Positions 1 to 12,044 of a stretch of 64,000 nt of DNA are shown one piece after another (positions within the stretch are counted from its first letter, which is position 1; each line of letters opens with the position of its first letter). The translations under genes and the position numbers were made by a program. This DNA comes from Homarus americanus. Its lineage: Eukaryota; Arthropoda; Malacostraca; Decapoda; Nephropidae. Under the pieces are notes generated by a model. That model searched no databases. It had not been told where the DNA came from and saw only the letters and a list, made by a program, of their open reading frames with translations. The stretch spans positions 20,859,763 to 20,923,762 of the forward strand of contig NW_024737042.1 in assembly GCF_018991925.1 (NCBI RefSeq), given 5' to 3'.

Positions 1-1159
1 CAGTGTAATCCCAAAGGTTACACAAATATCAGTAATACCAATCGTTCACACAGTTGTTAAGCGGACGAAGGTTCCATAGAATGTAAAATCAAAACCTCTT
101 GTTACTGATATCATCCGCTAATACATTGTTCTAACGTTGTCACCTAATAACACCACAGTAGAGAAGTAAAAAGCTCCACCTCACTCATTACACAGTTTGG
201 ATGTAAACTTGGTCAAATTAGTATCTACTCACCACACTTCCCACCCAGGCTGTAAATAATGTTCGTGAATATCTTCTGAGTCACTTTCTGTCCCCAAGAA
301 CAAACTTATGACACTTAACGTGTACAGGTTTCTCGTTTGTCTCTTTAAATTCTGTGGAAACCTCTTATTATTCTCGGGTGAGGCTGTAGTGGATTGGGAC
401 TCAATGCAACAGCTGGTCTTTTTGCTTCCAAGGTTAAGCGATTATTAAAAACATTTCCTATGTAATGCAGTTTCATTACGGTGGCTGGTTGGAGGCTTGG
501 CAATAAAGTTTTTCGACAGTAGCTTTCTTAGAATTGAAAACCAATATATCTGGGAATGGGTCAAGGGTTACCCACGAGGGCAGGATGACGAACACCCGGG
601 ACGAGTCTGGCTCAAGAGGTCATGACTCCGCTTCTGGAGGTTCCTCAAAGCTCACTACACGTTTTAAATTCCTTAGTAATAGCCAACTAGTTGACTCTGA
701 TCATTGGTTTGCCCTTTTGAAATGCACCTTCTATTTGTCTGCTGTAAGTACTTCTAAGATAAAACACTTATGCTGCATGAAATAACGTTAGAACACACAA
801 CAAGTAATACATAATAAGTTGGATGGTAAGAGAGAGGAGGGCACTTAAGACAATAGTACTAAATTATTTTTTTTCCGATAGTGGAGGAGTGTTTATGGCC
901 GGTAAATTTGGCAATCTATTCTGAAAGAAAAAAAGAGAATTCCCGATGATGAGCGAGTTGAGAAAAATACTACGAGTACTTAATGATATTCAGACACGGA
1001 CTCTATCTCCTCATGTCTTTTATGGTTCCGCTACTTGATGTACACAAATTAAACATGCATCGCATCCAATAATGGAATATTTCCTTTCCCTCAGGTAAAA
1101 AAATCAAAATCAAAATCATGGAGAAATCATTAATAACGACAACTTGTATTTTTCTTGGG
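1..1159. other. Unassigned non-repetitive stretch
   Basis: I see no recognisable gene, domain or tandem repeat here. The only open frame of note (534-785, 83 codons) has a composition unlike any family I know and no supporting motif, so it is not called. Confidence 0.5.
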
Positions 1160-2140
<981 letters not shown>

Positions 2141-3359
2141 AGACTGTAAGCATGTACTCATTGTCACACTAGGCAGTGTAAGATTGTACACCATCGTCTC
2201 ACATCGTTACACTTGGTACTGTAAGAATGTATACATCGTCAAACTAGTAACTGTAAGAGTGTACACATCGTCACACTAGGGACATGTAAGAGTTTATACA
2301 TCGTCACACTAGGGGCTGTAAGAGTGTACACATCGTCACACTAAGGACTGTATGAGTGTACACATCGTCACACTAGGGACTGTAAGAGCTTATACATCGT
2401 CACACTAGGGGCTGTAAGAGTGTACACATCGTCACACTAAGGACTGTAAGAGTGTACACATCGTCACACTAGGGGCTGTAAGACACTACACGAACGTCAT
2501 ACTAGCGACTGTAAGAGTACATACATCGTCACACTAGGGACTGTAAGAGCTTATACATCGTCACACTAGGGGCTGTAAGAGTGTACACATCGTCACACTA
2601 AGGACTGTAAGAGTGTACACATCGTCACACTAGTGACTGTAAGAGTGCACTCCATCGTCACATTTGTGACTGTAAGAGTGTACACATCGTCACACTAGGG
2701 ACTGAAAGGGCGTACACATCATCACACTAGGGACTGTATGACACTACACGAACGTCATACTAGCGACTGTAAGAGGGTACACATCGTCACACTTGTGACT
2801 GTAAGAGTGTACACATCGTCACACTAGGGACTGTAAGAGTGCACACAACGTCACACTAAGGACTATAAGAGTGTACACATCGTCACACTACGGACTGAAA
2901 GGGTGTACACATCGTCACACTAGGGACTGAAAAGGCGTACACATCGTCACACTAGGGACTGTAAGACACTACACGAACGTCATACTAGTGACTGTAAGAG
3001 TGCACTCCATCGTCACACTTGTGACTGTAAGAGTGTACACATCGTCACACTAGGGACTGTAAGGGTGCATACATCGTCACACTAGGGACTGTAAGAGTGC
3101 ACTCCATCGTCACACTTGGGACTGTAAGACTGTACACGACTGTCACACTAGGGAACTGTAAGAGTATATATATCGTCACACTAGGGATTGTAAGAGTGTA
3201 CAGATCGTCACACTAGCGACTCTAGGAGTGTACTCCATCGCCACTCTAGGGCTGTAAGAGTGTATACATCGTCACACTAGAGACTGTAATAATTTACCCC
3301 TTCATCACACTGGGAACTGTAAGTGTGTACACATCGTCACACTTGTGACTGTAAGAGTA
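2141..3359. repeat. 32-bp minisatellite array, block 1
   Basis: Tandem copies of a 32-bp unit containing the core CTGTAAGAGTGTACACATCG followed by TCACACTA. The period is exact: successive CTAAGG/CTAGGG junctions near 2341 and 2373 are 32 bp apart. Units vary by single substitutions, and a higher-order variant carrying ACACTACACGAACG recurs near 2485, 2740 and 2965. 32 is not a multiple of three, so it is not a protein repeat. The array continues at 3936 and 5308 after two insertions. Confidence 0.95.
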
Positions 3360-3935
3360 TGTTATAGCTGGTTAATTATAGGTTCTTTCTTAGTTACCCA
3401 GGCTGGTACATTTATATTATATTGGGCTTGAGTAGCGAAACCCAATTGTCTGTTTCTTCCTTTATTGAAGAACCATCGTTTATACAATTCCTGAGTGCAT
3501 ATCTACCGTAACTTTCACTATTTATGAGTGTGAAAAGAAAGGACGGCGGCTATGTAAATAGACCGTTTAGTCACGTCCCTTCGATGTGATATTATGAGTG
3601 GGACTTCTATGACTAGTGACCCATCGAGGGAGAACGGAATAGGCACGTCGCCCTCCCTCGAAGGAAGACGGAACCATCCACGATGGCTCTCAAATAACGT
3701 CTTCCTCTAGTCAAGGATATCAAATTACTGCCCACTTTAGGTGGCCAGGGAGCCGGCTACTTAATGCCTTAACTCAGCATAATATGACGCAGCTTCCCAT
3801 AGACATACCTTATCACGTGCACTGAACATGTCACCTCATAGCTAGTGGAAAGTTACAGGGGATAAATCAGTTTATAAATCAAATGTAATTAACCCATTTA
3901 TATAATTCTTCTGTTTATGAAACAGGGCCATTACA
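3360..3935. mobile_element. Candidate solo LTR inside the minisatellite
   Basis: A 576-bp non-repetitive block interrupts the 32-bp array. It begins TGTTATAGC and ends CCATTACA, so it has TG...CA ends with short imperfect inversion. AGTA directly precedes it (3356-3359) and directly follows it (3936-3939), consistent with a 4-bp target duplication. No coding sequence lies inside. I infer a solo LTR left by LTR-LTR recombination; the family is not identified. A non-LTR explanation is possible because 4 bp is short. Confidence 0.6.
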
Positions 3936-4311
3936 AGTATACACATCGTCACACTAGGGACTATAGGAGTGTATACATCGTCATACTTGTGACTGTAAGA
4001 GTGTACTCCATCATCACACTTGGGACTGTAAGAGTGTACACATCATCACACTTGTGACTGTAAAAGTGTACTCCATCATCACACTTAGGACTGTAAGAGT
4101 GTACACATCGTAATACTTGTGACTGTAAGAGTACATACATCGTCACACTAGGGACTGTAAGACTGTACACGAGCGTCACACTAGGGACTGTATGAGTGTA
4201 CACAACGTCACATTAGGTACTGTAAGAGTGTACTCTATCATCACACTAGGGGCTGTAAGAGTGTACACAAGTGTCACACTAGGGACTGTAGGAGTGTACA
4301 CATCTTCACAC
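3936..4311. repeat. 32-bp minisatellite array, block 2
   Basis: Same 32-bp unit as block 1, in phase with it once the 3360-3935 insertion is removed. It stops abruptly at CACACTA, where the (TAA)n tail of element A begins. Confidence 0.95.
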
Positions 4312-4390
<79 letters not shown>

Positions 4391-5307
4391 TAACGGTTTA
4401 TTGAAAAAATTCTGCAGCCCGAAGGCTGAAAATATACATTGGACATAAATGACTTATTACATTCATTGGTGGTTTAACAAAAGCCTTCATTAGAGAAAGG
4501 AAAAGGAACATACAGTGAACATACAGATTAATGTAGGTGTTGAACAGCAAACTCCTAGTGTAGTAACTCCCTCCCAGATGGTGTTAGGAGGAACTCACGT
4601 GGTAGTAGTTCCCTCAGATGGTGTTATGAGGGGCCTCACGTGGTGTAGTAATTCCCTCACATATGGTGTTATGAGGGACCTCACGTGGTGTAGTAATTAC
4701 CTCACAGGTGGTGTTATGAGGGGCCTCACGTGGTGTAGTAACTCCCTCACAGATGGTGTTATGAGGGGCATCACGTGGTGTAGTAGTTCCCTCACAGATG
4801 GTGTTATGAGGGGCCTGACGTGGTGTAGTAATTCCCTCACAGATGGTGTGATGAGGGACTTGACGTGGTGTAGTAATTCCCTCACATATAGTGTTATGAG
4901 GGACATGTGGTGTAGTAATTCCCTCACAGATGGTGTTATATGAGTGAGGTTTGGTCCCAGGCCTTCCTATCGTAGACGGATTAACACATCGGTGGTTGTT
5001 GTTGGGTCTCTCGGGCCGTTATCACTGGGTACCTGGGACCTCTCTGTGTGAAGGTTAACTTGGGTACGACTGTTACTGTTGAGTTGTTCTCACTGACTTA
5101 AGCACTGTTCACCACTGTTCACCTCTGTTTAACACTGGTTCCGTTCCTTTCCTAAATGAAATTGTAACTTCTGGCGAGAACTTGTTGATATTCCGGTGGG
5201 GAGGAGGGTTCAGGGGAGGGGGTTGGTATGGGCCAACTTAACAGTTGACCTGGCTGCTCCGAGAGGAGCGCCAGGTACGTCTTGACCCTTCCGTGGTCAA
5301 GGATGTA
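4312..5307 (-). mobile_element. Non-autonomous retroelement-like copy A with internal 45-bp minisatellite
   Basis: Read on the minus strand the element starts TACATCCTTGACC, passes a conserved unique region (about 4945-5307), a 45-bp tandem repeat (4556-4940), a second conserved region (4393-4555), and ends AATAAACCGTTAATT followed by a (TTA)n tail (4312-4391). The same order occurs in copy C (34980-35978), with the same 5' limit, and the 3' part occurs in copy B. No RT or integrase frame is present. The 3' end resembles that of LINE D (35997-37710), so mobilisation in trans by that LINE is inferred. It sits inside the 32-bp array. Confidence 0.75.
4556..4940. repeat. 45-bp minisatellite (15-codon period) in copy A
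   Basis: About eight copies of a 45-bp unit with the core GATGGTGTTATGAGGGGCCT. Because 45 is a multiple of three, both strands stay open: plus-strand translation repeats GVMRGLTWCSNSLTD, minus-strand translation repeats SVRELLHHVRPLITP. The same unit recurs in copies B and C. Whether it is ever translated cannot be judged from sequence. Confidence 0.93.
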
Positions 5308-5422
5308 GTGACTGTAGTGACTAGGGACTGTAAGAGTGTACTCATCGTCACACTAGGGATTGTAAGAGTGCACACAACGTCACACTAAGGACTGTAAGAG
5401 TGTTCTCTTTCGTCACACTAGG
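5308..5422. repeat. 32-bp minisatellite array, block 3
   Basis: Three to four diverged units of the 32-bp repeat resume immediately after element A, starting GTGACTGTA. Joining CACACTA (4311) to GTGACTGTA (5308) restores a normal repeat unit, so element A was inserted into a pre-existing array. Confidence 0.9.
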
Positions 5423-5588
5423 TAATCTAAATCTCAGTGCTGTGACGAAAAATACTTTTAGGAGCCTCACATTTAGTGTCAAAGATTTCCCTAAACCAGA
5501 ATAATTCCTCGAAATATATAAGTTTCGGTTTATACTCTAAGATGAATCAACTGAACTTTATAATTTGGAAATAAATAAGTTAGGTAAG

Positions 5589-5654
<66 letters not shown>

Positions 5655-5708
5655 TGTTGACTAAGTAACTAAATAATAAAAAAAAAATATTCAAGGTGTC
5701 ACTTTTAT
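5423..5708. repeat. AT-rich spacer with (TTA)n microsatellite
   Basis: A (TTA)n tract of about 65 bp lies at 5590-5654 and is followed by a short A-run. No coding signal. Confidence 0.85.
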
Positions 5709-6180
<472 letters not shown>

Positions 6181-6185
<5 letters not shown>

Positions 6186-6710
6186 AGGGGTGGGGGGGCA
6201 CACATACACACCAAAACGGTACCGACATTTGTGAACCATTTTATGCACCAACACAGGCGTGACTAATTGATGTCAAACACCTCCATAATTTGCATGTACA
6301 CAAAAAACACCTTTACAGTTTTATCGAGTCAGGCCATTAACAGTGTTACCAAGTTGATGGACAAAGCTAGTGTTTCTGAAGAAAAAATAATACAAAACAA
6401 GCTTTGTCATGTGGATATAACTACTGTTGCAAAGCAGGGAATTATAAAACCAGTGTTTCCAAGTACAGTATGTGGACATGTTCAATGTTACAGAGTGGAC
6501 ACAATCATTATTACTAGGCATGTAACGAGAAACAGTGTTACCAAGTACTTGATAGATCCGTTATTACCAAACACAATGAGAGTAATGCCAAACCCTTGTT
6601 GATAACATAAGAAAGTCTTTTTGAATTACATATTCGACTACCTTTTTAATTTTATGATAACTCAACACCTAGATTATTACCTAATAATAGGCGTATGGAG
6701 AAAGCACGGG
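6181..6710. other. Unassigned stretch
   Basis: No recognised feature. A 111-codon frame at 6267-6602 contains the phrase AACAGTGTTACCAAGT twice (near 6339 and 6531) and has no domain I know; it is not called as a gene. Confidence 0.45.
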
Positions 6711-7060
6711 TGTAGAGTATAGAGTAAAGCATGGGTGTAGAGGAAGGTATGGGTATAAAGTATGGCGTGGGTGTAGTAAGGTGTGGATTTAGAGGAAGGT
6801 GTGGGTGTACAGGAAGGCGTGGGGGTAGAGAACGGCGTGGGTGTAGAGGAATGCGTGGGTGTATTGGAAGTCGTGGGTGTAGATGAATGCGTGGGTGTAG
6901 AGGAATGCGTGGGTGTATTGGAAGTCGTGGGTGTAGATGAATGCGTGGGTGTAAAGGAAGGCGTGGGTGTAGAAGAAATCTTGGATGTAGAAGAAAGCGT
7001 GCGTGTAGAGGAAGGCGTGGGTGTAGAGTAAGCCGTAGGTGTAGAGTGAAGCGTTGGTGT
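6711..7060. repeat. 18-bp minisatellite
   Basis: About 19 degenerate copies of an 18-bp unit, typically GTGGGTGTAGAGGAAGGC. The period is a multiple of three, so frames on both strands are open (Gly-Val-Glu-rich on plus, His-Pro-Arg-Leu-rich on minus). A 54-bp higher-order repeat is visible at 6860-6950. Confidence 0.93.
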
Positions 7061-8088
7061 ACAAAAATCCTCTTCAAATTTTACTCATAATCATTGGGAT
7101 ATTATCTTTGTTTAGGTATTTTTTTCTGGGAATAGATTACCATTATGGCCACATCAGAGCGATACATACAAGAAAACTTTGACTGTGCCATGCTGTGTGT
7201 GGCGGAACCTGATAGGAAGTGTTCGCATTCATACGGGCTGGTGCTGGCTGGTTCCTGGCGAGGAAACTGATCAGCAAGTTGTCATCAATTGTAGGCAAAA
7301 ACTAGGCATGTATTTGCTTTTATAAGTTTACAAATACACGTTAAACCTTGTATTAATGAATTTGGTTATGAAAAAGTCGACTCGATATTGAGGAGTCTTG
7401 TCAAAAGTAAAGAGAGAGAGAGAGAATCATATTTGGCAACCTTGCCCAGCGAGCCTACACATTTGTCACCAACAATGCAGTGATTTTTAGTCATCTGCAA
7501 TACTTGGAAGTGTGAGGTGCTGCCTCTTGTTATAGAAAAGTCTTGGGTAATTACAAGAATTACTGACTTTTTAGCTTAGCGACTGTCATGGTTTTGGTAT
7601 GAGTCGGTGGTAGTATGAGTGGATTATATTATATAAAGGTAATAATATGCCGTATTTCTTATTTCTTACCGTAGAGTTCGATACCTTCACACTGGTTACT
7701 TACAGGAGATTATGGCGTATCTACGTAGAAGTTCACTCCACCACTCAACATTCCATGATTTAGACTTGATAAATGATGATTTAATGAATTCATTTAATTT
7801 TCAACATCCATCTAAGTTATTGGTTATACTTTGTCATAACCAATCAGTCATTACCTTTAGTAATAATAAGATAGGATCACAGATACGGGCAGATAATTGC
7901 ACTTACATTTATTTGTCAAGCTTCCATACAATGATTTACAATTTGCATGGATATATGATTTACTCACGTTCACGCTGTAATAAAATTAATCTTCTAAAAC
8001 AGGGAATTTCCAACTTGGGGACACATGTGATTACTCTACTGTGGTATGACTTAACAGAGCCTTAATTCTTCAAGTGATACATTTACTG
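7061..8088. other. Unassigned stretch
   Basis: Only a short (GA)n run near 7409-7424 stands out. A 117-codon frame at 7712-8065 has no recognisable motif and normal-looking AT-rich composition; I cannot support it as a gene. Confidence 0.45.
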
Positions 8089-8600
8089 CCAGCCTGGATT
8101 GCTTTTGTTGCAACCAGGCTTCATCACAAGAACTTCTTCCCACGGCCATAACAACAAAAAGGTACTCTTGGGTTACCACACATAGTCTCGCGTCACTGAC
8201 AGTCACTGTGGACGGTTGTCCCGGCAAGGAGAACTGGTAAGCGTGACTTGAATTAACCATTAGATGCAATAGACCAGCCTGGATTGCTTTTGTCGCAACC
8301 AGGCTTCCACACGTGATATTTCCACGGGGATAACAAACCTAGGTTAACACACTTAGTCTCGTGTCGATTACGGTCACTGTAGATGGGTGTCGTGCAGGAG
8401 AACTCTGTAAGCGTGAATTAATTAACCATTTACTGTAGGTTTGATAGGCCAGCCTGGATTGCTCTTGTCGCAACCAGGCATCCACACGTGATATTTCCAC
8501 GGGGATAACAACCTAGGTTAACACACTTAGTCTCGTGTCGACGACGGTTCACAGGACGGAGTGGCGTGGAGAACTCTGTGTGGTGTGGTGTCCCGCCCCC
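8089..8600. repeat. Three tandem units of 175-185 bp
   Basis: Units begin CCAGCCTGGATTGC at 8089, 8274 and 8449. Each contains CAACCAGGC early, then a conserved CACTTAGTCTCGTGTCG-like phrase, and the first two end AATTAACCAT plus a short variable stretch. Copies 2 and 3 are most alike. The third decays after about 8580. Each unit starts with a short potential hairpin (CCAGCCTGG and CAACCAGGCTT). Family unknown. Confidence 0.9.
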
Positions 8601-9060
8601 TTTCAGGAGGGAGAGGATGGAGACGACGTCTTAACTAACCCATGGCTCAGGGGATACTGCTCAAAATGAGGTTTTTGGGTGTGAAGCGATGAACAGTACA
8701 ACACTGTTTCACTGCCCACCCCCCTAAAGGCTGGCTAACATACACTAATTGAAAAATACATGTCCCAGTTATGCCTCGCCGGGCGTCTTATCTCTGGTAA
8801 AACAAACTTTGGAGTTGGTTGAGTGGGTAAGCCTAACGCAACCCGTGACAGCGACAGTTCTCGCCGCTGTTACGTTAGTAATTTTCATATTCATGTAGAA
8901 AAAGTCATGGAAAAAAGTAATTCTCGTATTGACGTACGACTTAATCTTTTCCAAATATAGGTTAGTGGCCATCAACTGAACCAAAAATGAGTTCTGGACC
9001 AAGTACTAAAAATACCTAAATTTACCATTTTCACAATGAATCGGAGAAAGACTTTTTTTT
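8601..9060. other. Unassigned stretch
   Basis: No coding motif or repeat recognised. A poly(T) run near 9052-9061 lies just before the hAT pseudogene. Confidence 0.45.
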
Positions 9061-9065
9061 TTACC

Positions 9066-9644
9066 ATGAATAATTTGAAGTGTCTCTGCTTGATCTGCCA
9101 TGCGTCTCCAGCTCTAGCTAAGAAAGAAAATCTTGAAAGGCATTTCAAAAGTTTTCACAAGAAGTATGATAATGATTTCCCACCCAAAAGTGAGCTATGA
9201 AAGAGGAAAGTTCATGAACTGAAATCACAGCTTACTGCACAACAAACTCTTTTTACAGAAGCGAGCTCAAAATCAAGGGTAGCAACCATTGCATCATTCA
9301 GGGTGAGTCGAGTACCGGTACTTACAAAGCATAAAAAAACATATCAAGATGGAGAAATATTCAGAGGCCTTTTTAGAAACAGCATATTCGTTGTTTGAAA
9401 ATTTCAAAAATTAGTCTGAAATACTGTCTTCTATTAAGGATGTTCAGTTATCAGGAAACTCTGTCATGAGGCGCTGTGAATTCATGGTTGAGGATTTGGG
9501 TGAACAACTGAATAAAGACATACATGAGTGCGTGTTCTTTTCATTACAATTTGATGAGTCTACTGATGTGGTCGATACATCACAATTATGTATTTTCATT
9601 AGACTGGTGTTTAAAGATCGTCAGCTCCTGGGATCACTGCCGTG
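9066..9644 (+). pseudogene. hAT transposase pseudogene, GTF2IRD2/ZBED-like lineage (N-terminal part)
   Basis: From the ATG at 9066 the frame gives a BED-type zinc finger: CLICHAS then an H-x4-H pair (RHFKSFHKK), followed by KRKVHELKSQLTAQQ and KHKKTYQDGEIF, a layout I recognise from hAT-derived GTF2IRD2/ZBED/FAM200-type proteins. A TGA interrupts at about 9198, and a frameshift near 9370 moves the reading frame before NSVMRRCEFMVEDLGEQL and the first catalytic aspartate motif FDESTDVV (about 9550). A TAG for a usual charged residue lies near 9413. The rest of the RNase-H-like domain is missing after about 9640, where a BEL/Pao remnant begins on the other strand. Dead copy. The family is clear; the exact clade is not. 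Confidence 0.85.
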
Positions 9645-10067
9645 ACCCTGCCTAATGACCATGTCTTGTGAGGAAGATTTTTCAGTGATGAGGATAAGGT
9701 CGCCTTCCTCGAGATTTTGAGTTGGTTCTATGTACCTCTGTCTTTTACGGAGTAGTGGAAGGTACTCCCTCACCCAGCGTTTCCAGAAGCGGTCTGCTAG
9801 GAACTGCACGTGCCGCCACCGTCGTTGATATGAGTCCTTCAGAAGACATCCTCCCAGCTACAGGTCAGCACGTGGGCCACCGTGGAGAACGTGGGTTGGT
9901 GTAAGCGCTTCTAGGTCGCTCACGTCGCTCGAGGCAGGTGTGATGGGTCGACAATTTATGATCGCTTCTACTTCACAAAATAGCATCTGCAGTCGATATT
10001 CATCCAAGACTTGTGTCCCCAGAACTGTTCTGAGAACCTTCTGCCTGTTAAAATTTGCCATTCCCAA
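9621..10067 (-). pseudogene. BEL/Pao integrase C-terminal remnant
   Basis: On the minus strand the conceptual protein runs KVLRTVLGTQVLDEYRL, FCEVEAIINCRPIT, LEALTPTHVL, then after an in-frame TAG near 9870 continues in the same frame with FLADRFWKRWVREYLPLL and NLEEGDLILI. This order (end of the integrase core, then the RFWKRW helix and a GDLVLI-like strand) is the usual end of BEL/Pao Pol. Protease, RT and RNase H are absent. The stop and truncations at both ends make it non-functional. Confidence 0.85.
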
Positions 10068-10341
10068 ACTCCAAACATCGTACTGCTTCCCTTTCTTCCC
10101 CCTTTGTGAAATACGCCTCCAGCATTTCAGTCACAGTTTGTCGCACTTCTGCCATCATGTTGGACCCGGGATTTTGGTCAGGTGCTGAGCATTCAGGCTC
10201 AGGGAGAGGGTGGCCCCCTTCAGCTTCTGTTGCCATAAAGTCGTGGTCGTTCAGCTCTGGAGGGACAACTTCTACCTCTGGGTCTCGGTCACCTTCGTCC
10301 ATGTTCACCCTTTCCTTTTGTTGCTCTGGATCCATTTCCAC
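10048..10341 (-). pseudogene. Short acidic frame joined to the BEL/Pao remnant, possibly a Gag start
   Basis: A 97-codon minus-strand frame begins MEMDPEQQKERVNMDEGD, is rich in Asp, Glu and Pro, and contains MMAEVRQTVTEMLEAYF, a predicted amphipathic helix. It overlaps the integrase remnant in another frame at its end. Its position 5' of Pol sequence suggests an N-terminal Gag piece fused to integrase by an internal deletion of about 4 kb of element sequence. There is no zinc knuckle to prove it, so the assignment is tentative. Confidence 0.35.
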
Positions 10342-10480
10342 GACCTCTTGTCCTTTTATTGATATTAATTTACAGCTCCGGTTAGGTCTAAAAGTTTGTT
10401 CGATGAACCACTGCTCACCGCCTGTATTTGGTGGTGCAGCTCGCTGCTTGTATTCATGATTAACGATAATAGGTAACTGC

Positions 10481-10648
10481 TGGTTGCTTGTGGTGTTACA
10501 AGTGGCACTTCACTACTGGTTGCTTACGGTGTTACAAGTGGCATTTCACTGCCGGTTTTTACGGTGCTTACAATTGGCGTTTCACTGCCGATTGCTTACG
10601 GTGTTACAAGTGGCATTTCACTGCCGATTGCTTGCGGTGTTACAAGTA
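10481..10648. repeat. 36-bp tandem repeat
   Basis: Units start at 10481, 10517, 10553, 10589 and 10625 (last one partial); consensus starts CGATTGCTTACGGTGTTACA and ends CACTGC. Period exactly 36 bp, a multiple of three, so the plus frame is open (Leu-Thr-Val-Leu-Gln-Val-Ala-Phe-His pattern). Confidence 0.92.
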
Positions 10649-12044
10649 AATTTAATCACGCTTACTGTGTACTTCGTTGAGTTGGTTATTTGTTACCTTA
10701 AAACCGGTGGTAATGAATCAATCTTCCTTTCCTTCGTAACCTCAGTAGTTGGCGGCATCTCTACCTGTACTAAAAGGAACACTCTCAACCTGTGGTCCAC
10801 ACTCATATGGCAGTGTCCCGACCAGTGCTGCTGTAATGTATGTTTTCCAATTTAAGGGTACAAGTATGCAATACCAAAGGAGGACATAAAATTCAGATAT
10901 CATTTGATGATTTCCATATTTTACGTAAGGTTTAGTAACATAATAATTCGTTGCTGATGCAGTAGAAAAGACGATGAGATTGACAGGTCAACGGATATGG
11001 TCATTCTGTCACCATCGTGTAGTGAAAGCAGAAGGATTGTACACTGAATTAGTACTGCTGAGGTTTTCGTCGGGCAACCACTAAGTAAGGCTCCTTATAT
11101 CATCGGCGAGTATCGTCTCACATTTGGTCTAATTGCATTTGTTATGATGAATTAGTTTATTTACTACCTTTGGATAAGTGTTCCATGAACCAGTTTGTGC
11201 CTTTTCATACATAGAAAACGGAAACTGCTATCGTTCAAGATAATCTACTTAATATTTCTTAATACACACCTGTATTTACGACCTTGGATCACGGTTATGT
11301 CAAACTGTAACAAATTAACTCCGACTAAATTGTCTGTGTATTTAATCTCATAGTACAATCTTCTTTCAGGATCACTGTTCACTAGCATCTTTGGTGTTGC
11401 TTATGAATTAAGAGGCTCTGATTCATGTAGTCATCAGTCTGTCTTGGTAATTGGTGTATTTACTGTCGTTATTACACACTCGATAAACATAACTAATATC
11501 TTTTATGTGCATTACATATATGTGCAAGTAAACTTATGTTCAACTAGCGGTTCTCTGCAATGCCGCTATATTTGGTGAAATCCTATGCATACCACATGGG
11601 TGCACGGAGATTATTTAATGCTTATGAGTCAACGTCTAACATATTTTCAACAACTGACATCTCCAGGTTATGCCTCCTCGTCCCCATTTCCAAGAAAATT
11701 GGCTATCGAAAGACGTTTTATCTCTTGACTAGCTTGAGTATCAGGAACTCCGACGAAGGCGTATCGTCAGGTTTGCCATAAATACTTAAGTGCCGAGACA
11801 TCATCCGTGAAACGCCACCGCACCTCAAGACAGCATGCGGGTAACGAAGAACTCCTCAAAGCTAGCACCTCTGCTCCGGGTGGCATGTTTGCTCATTGTG
11901 ATCAGCCTGGCGGCGGTGCCTTTGATCAACCTGACACGTCTTCACCCTGCCGGGCAATACTGAGCGCCGTGGCGAAGGTAACTGTCCTATTTTCAGCGTT
12001 TTTTGGCAGAACATGATGGCATTTAGGTGACTTAGTATTTGTTT
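10649..12044. other. Unassigned stretch before the LTR element
   Basis: No recognised gene, RNA or tandem repeat. Short frames at 11560-11781 and 11807-12016 show no family signature. Confidence 0.45.

Noticed and set aside
2141..3359. CRISPR-like array
   Set aside because: Units are contiguous 32-bp tandem repeats without unique spacers, in a eukaryotic TE context.
6652..7077. 141-codon minus frame rich in His-Pro-Arg-Leu
   Set aside because: Entirely the 18-bp minisatellite; both strands are open for the same reason.
7712..8065. 117-codon plus frame as a host gene
   Set aside because: No motif, no neighbour support, AT-rich background where such frames arise by chance.
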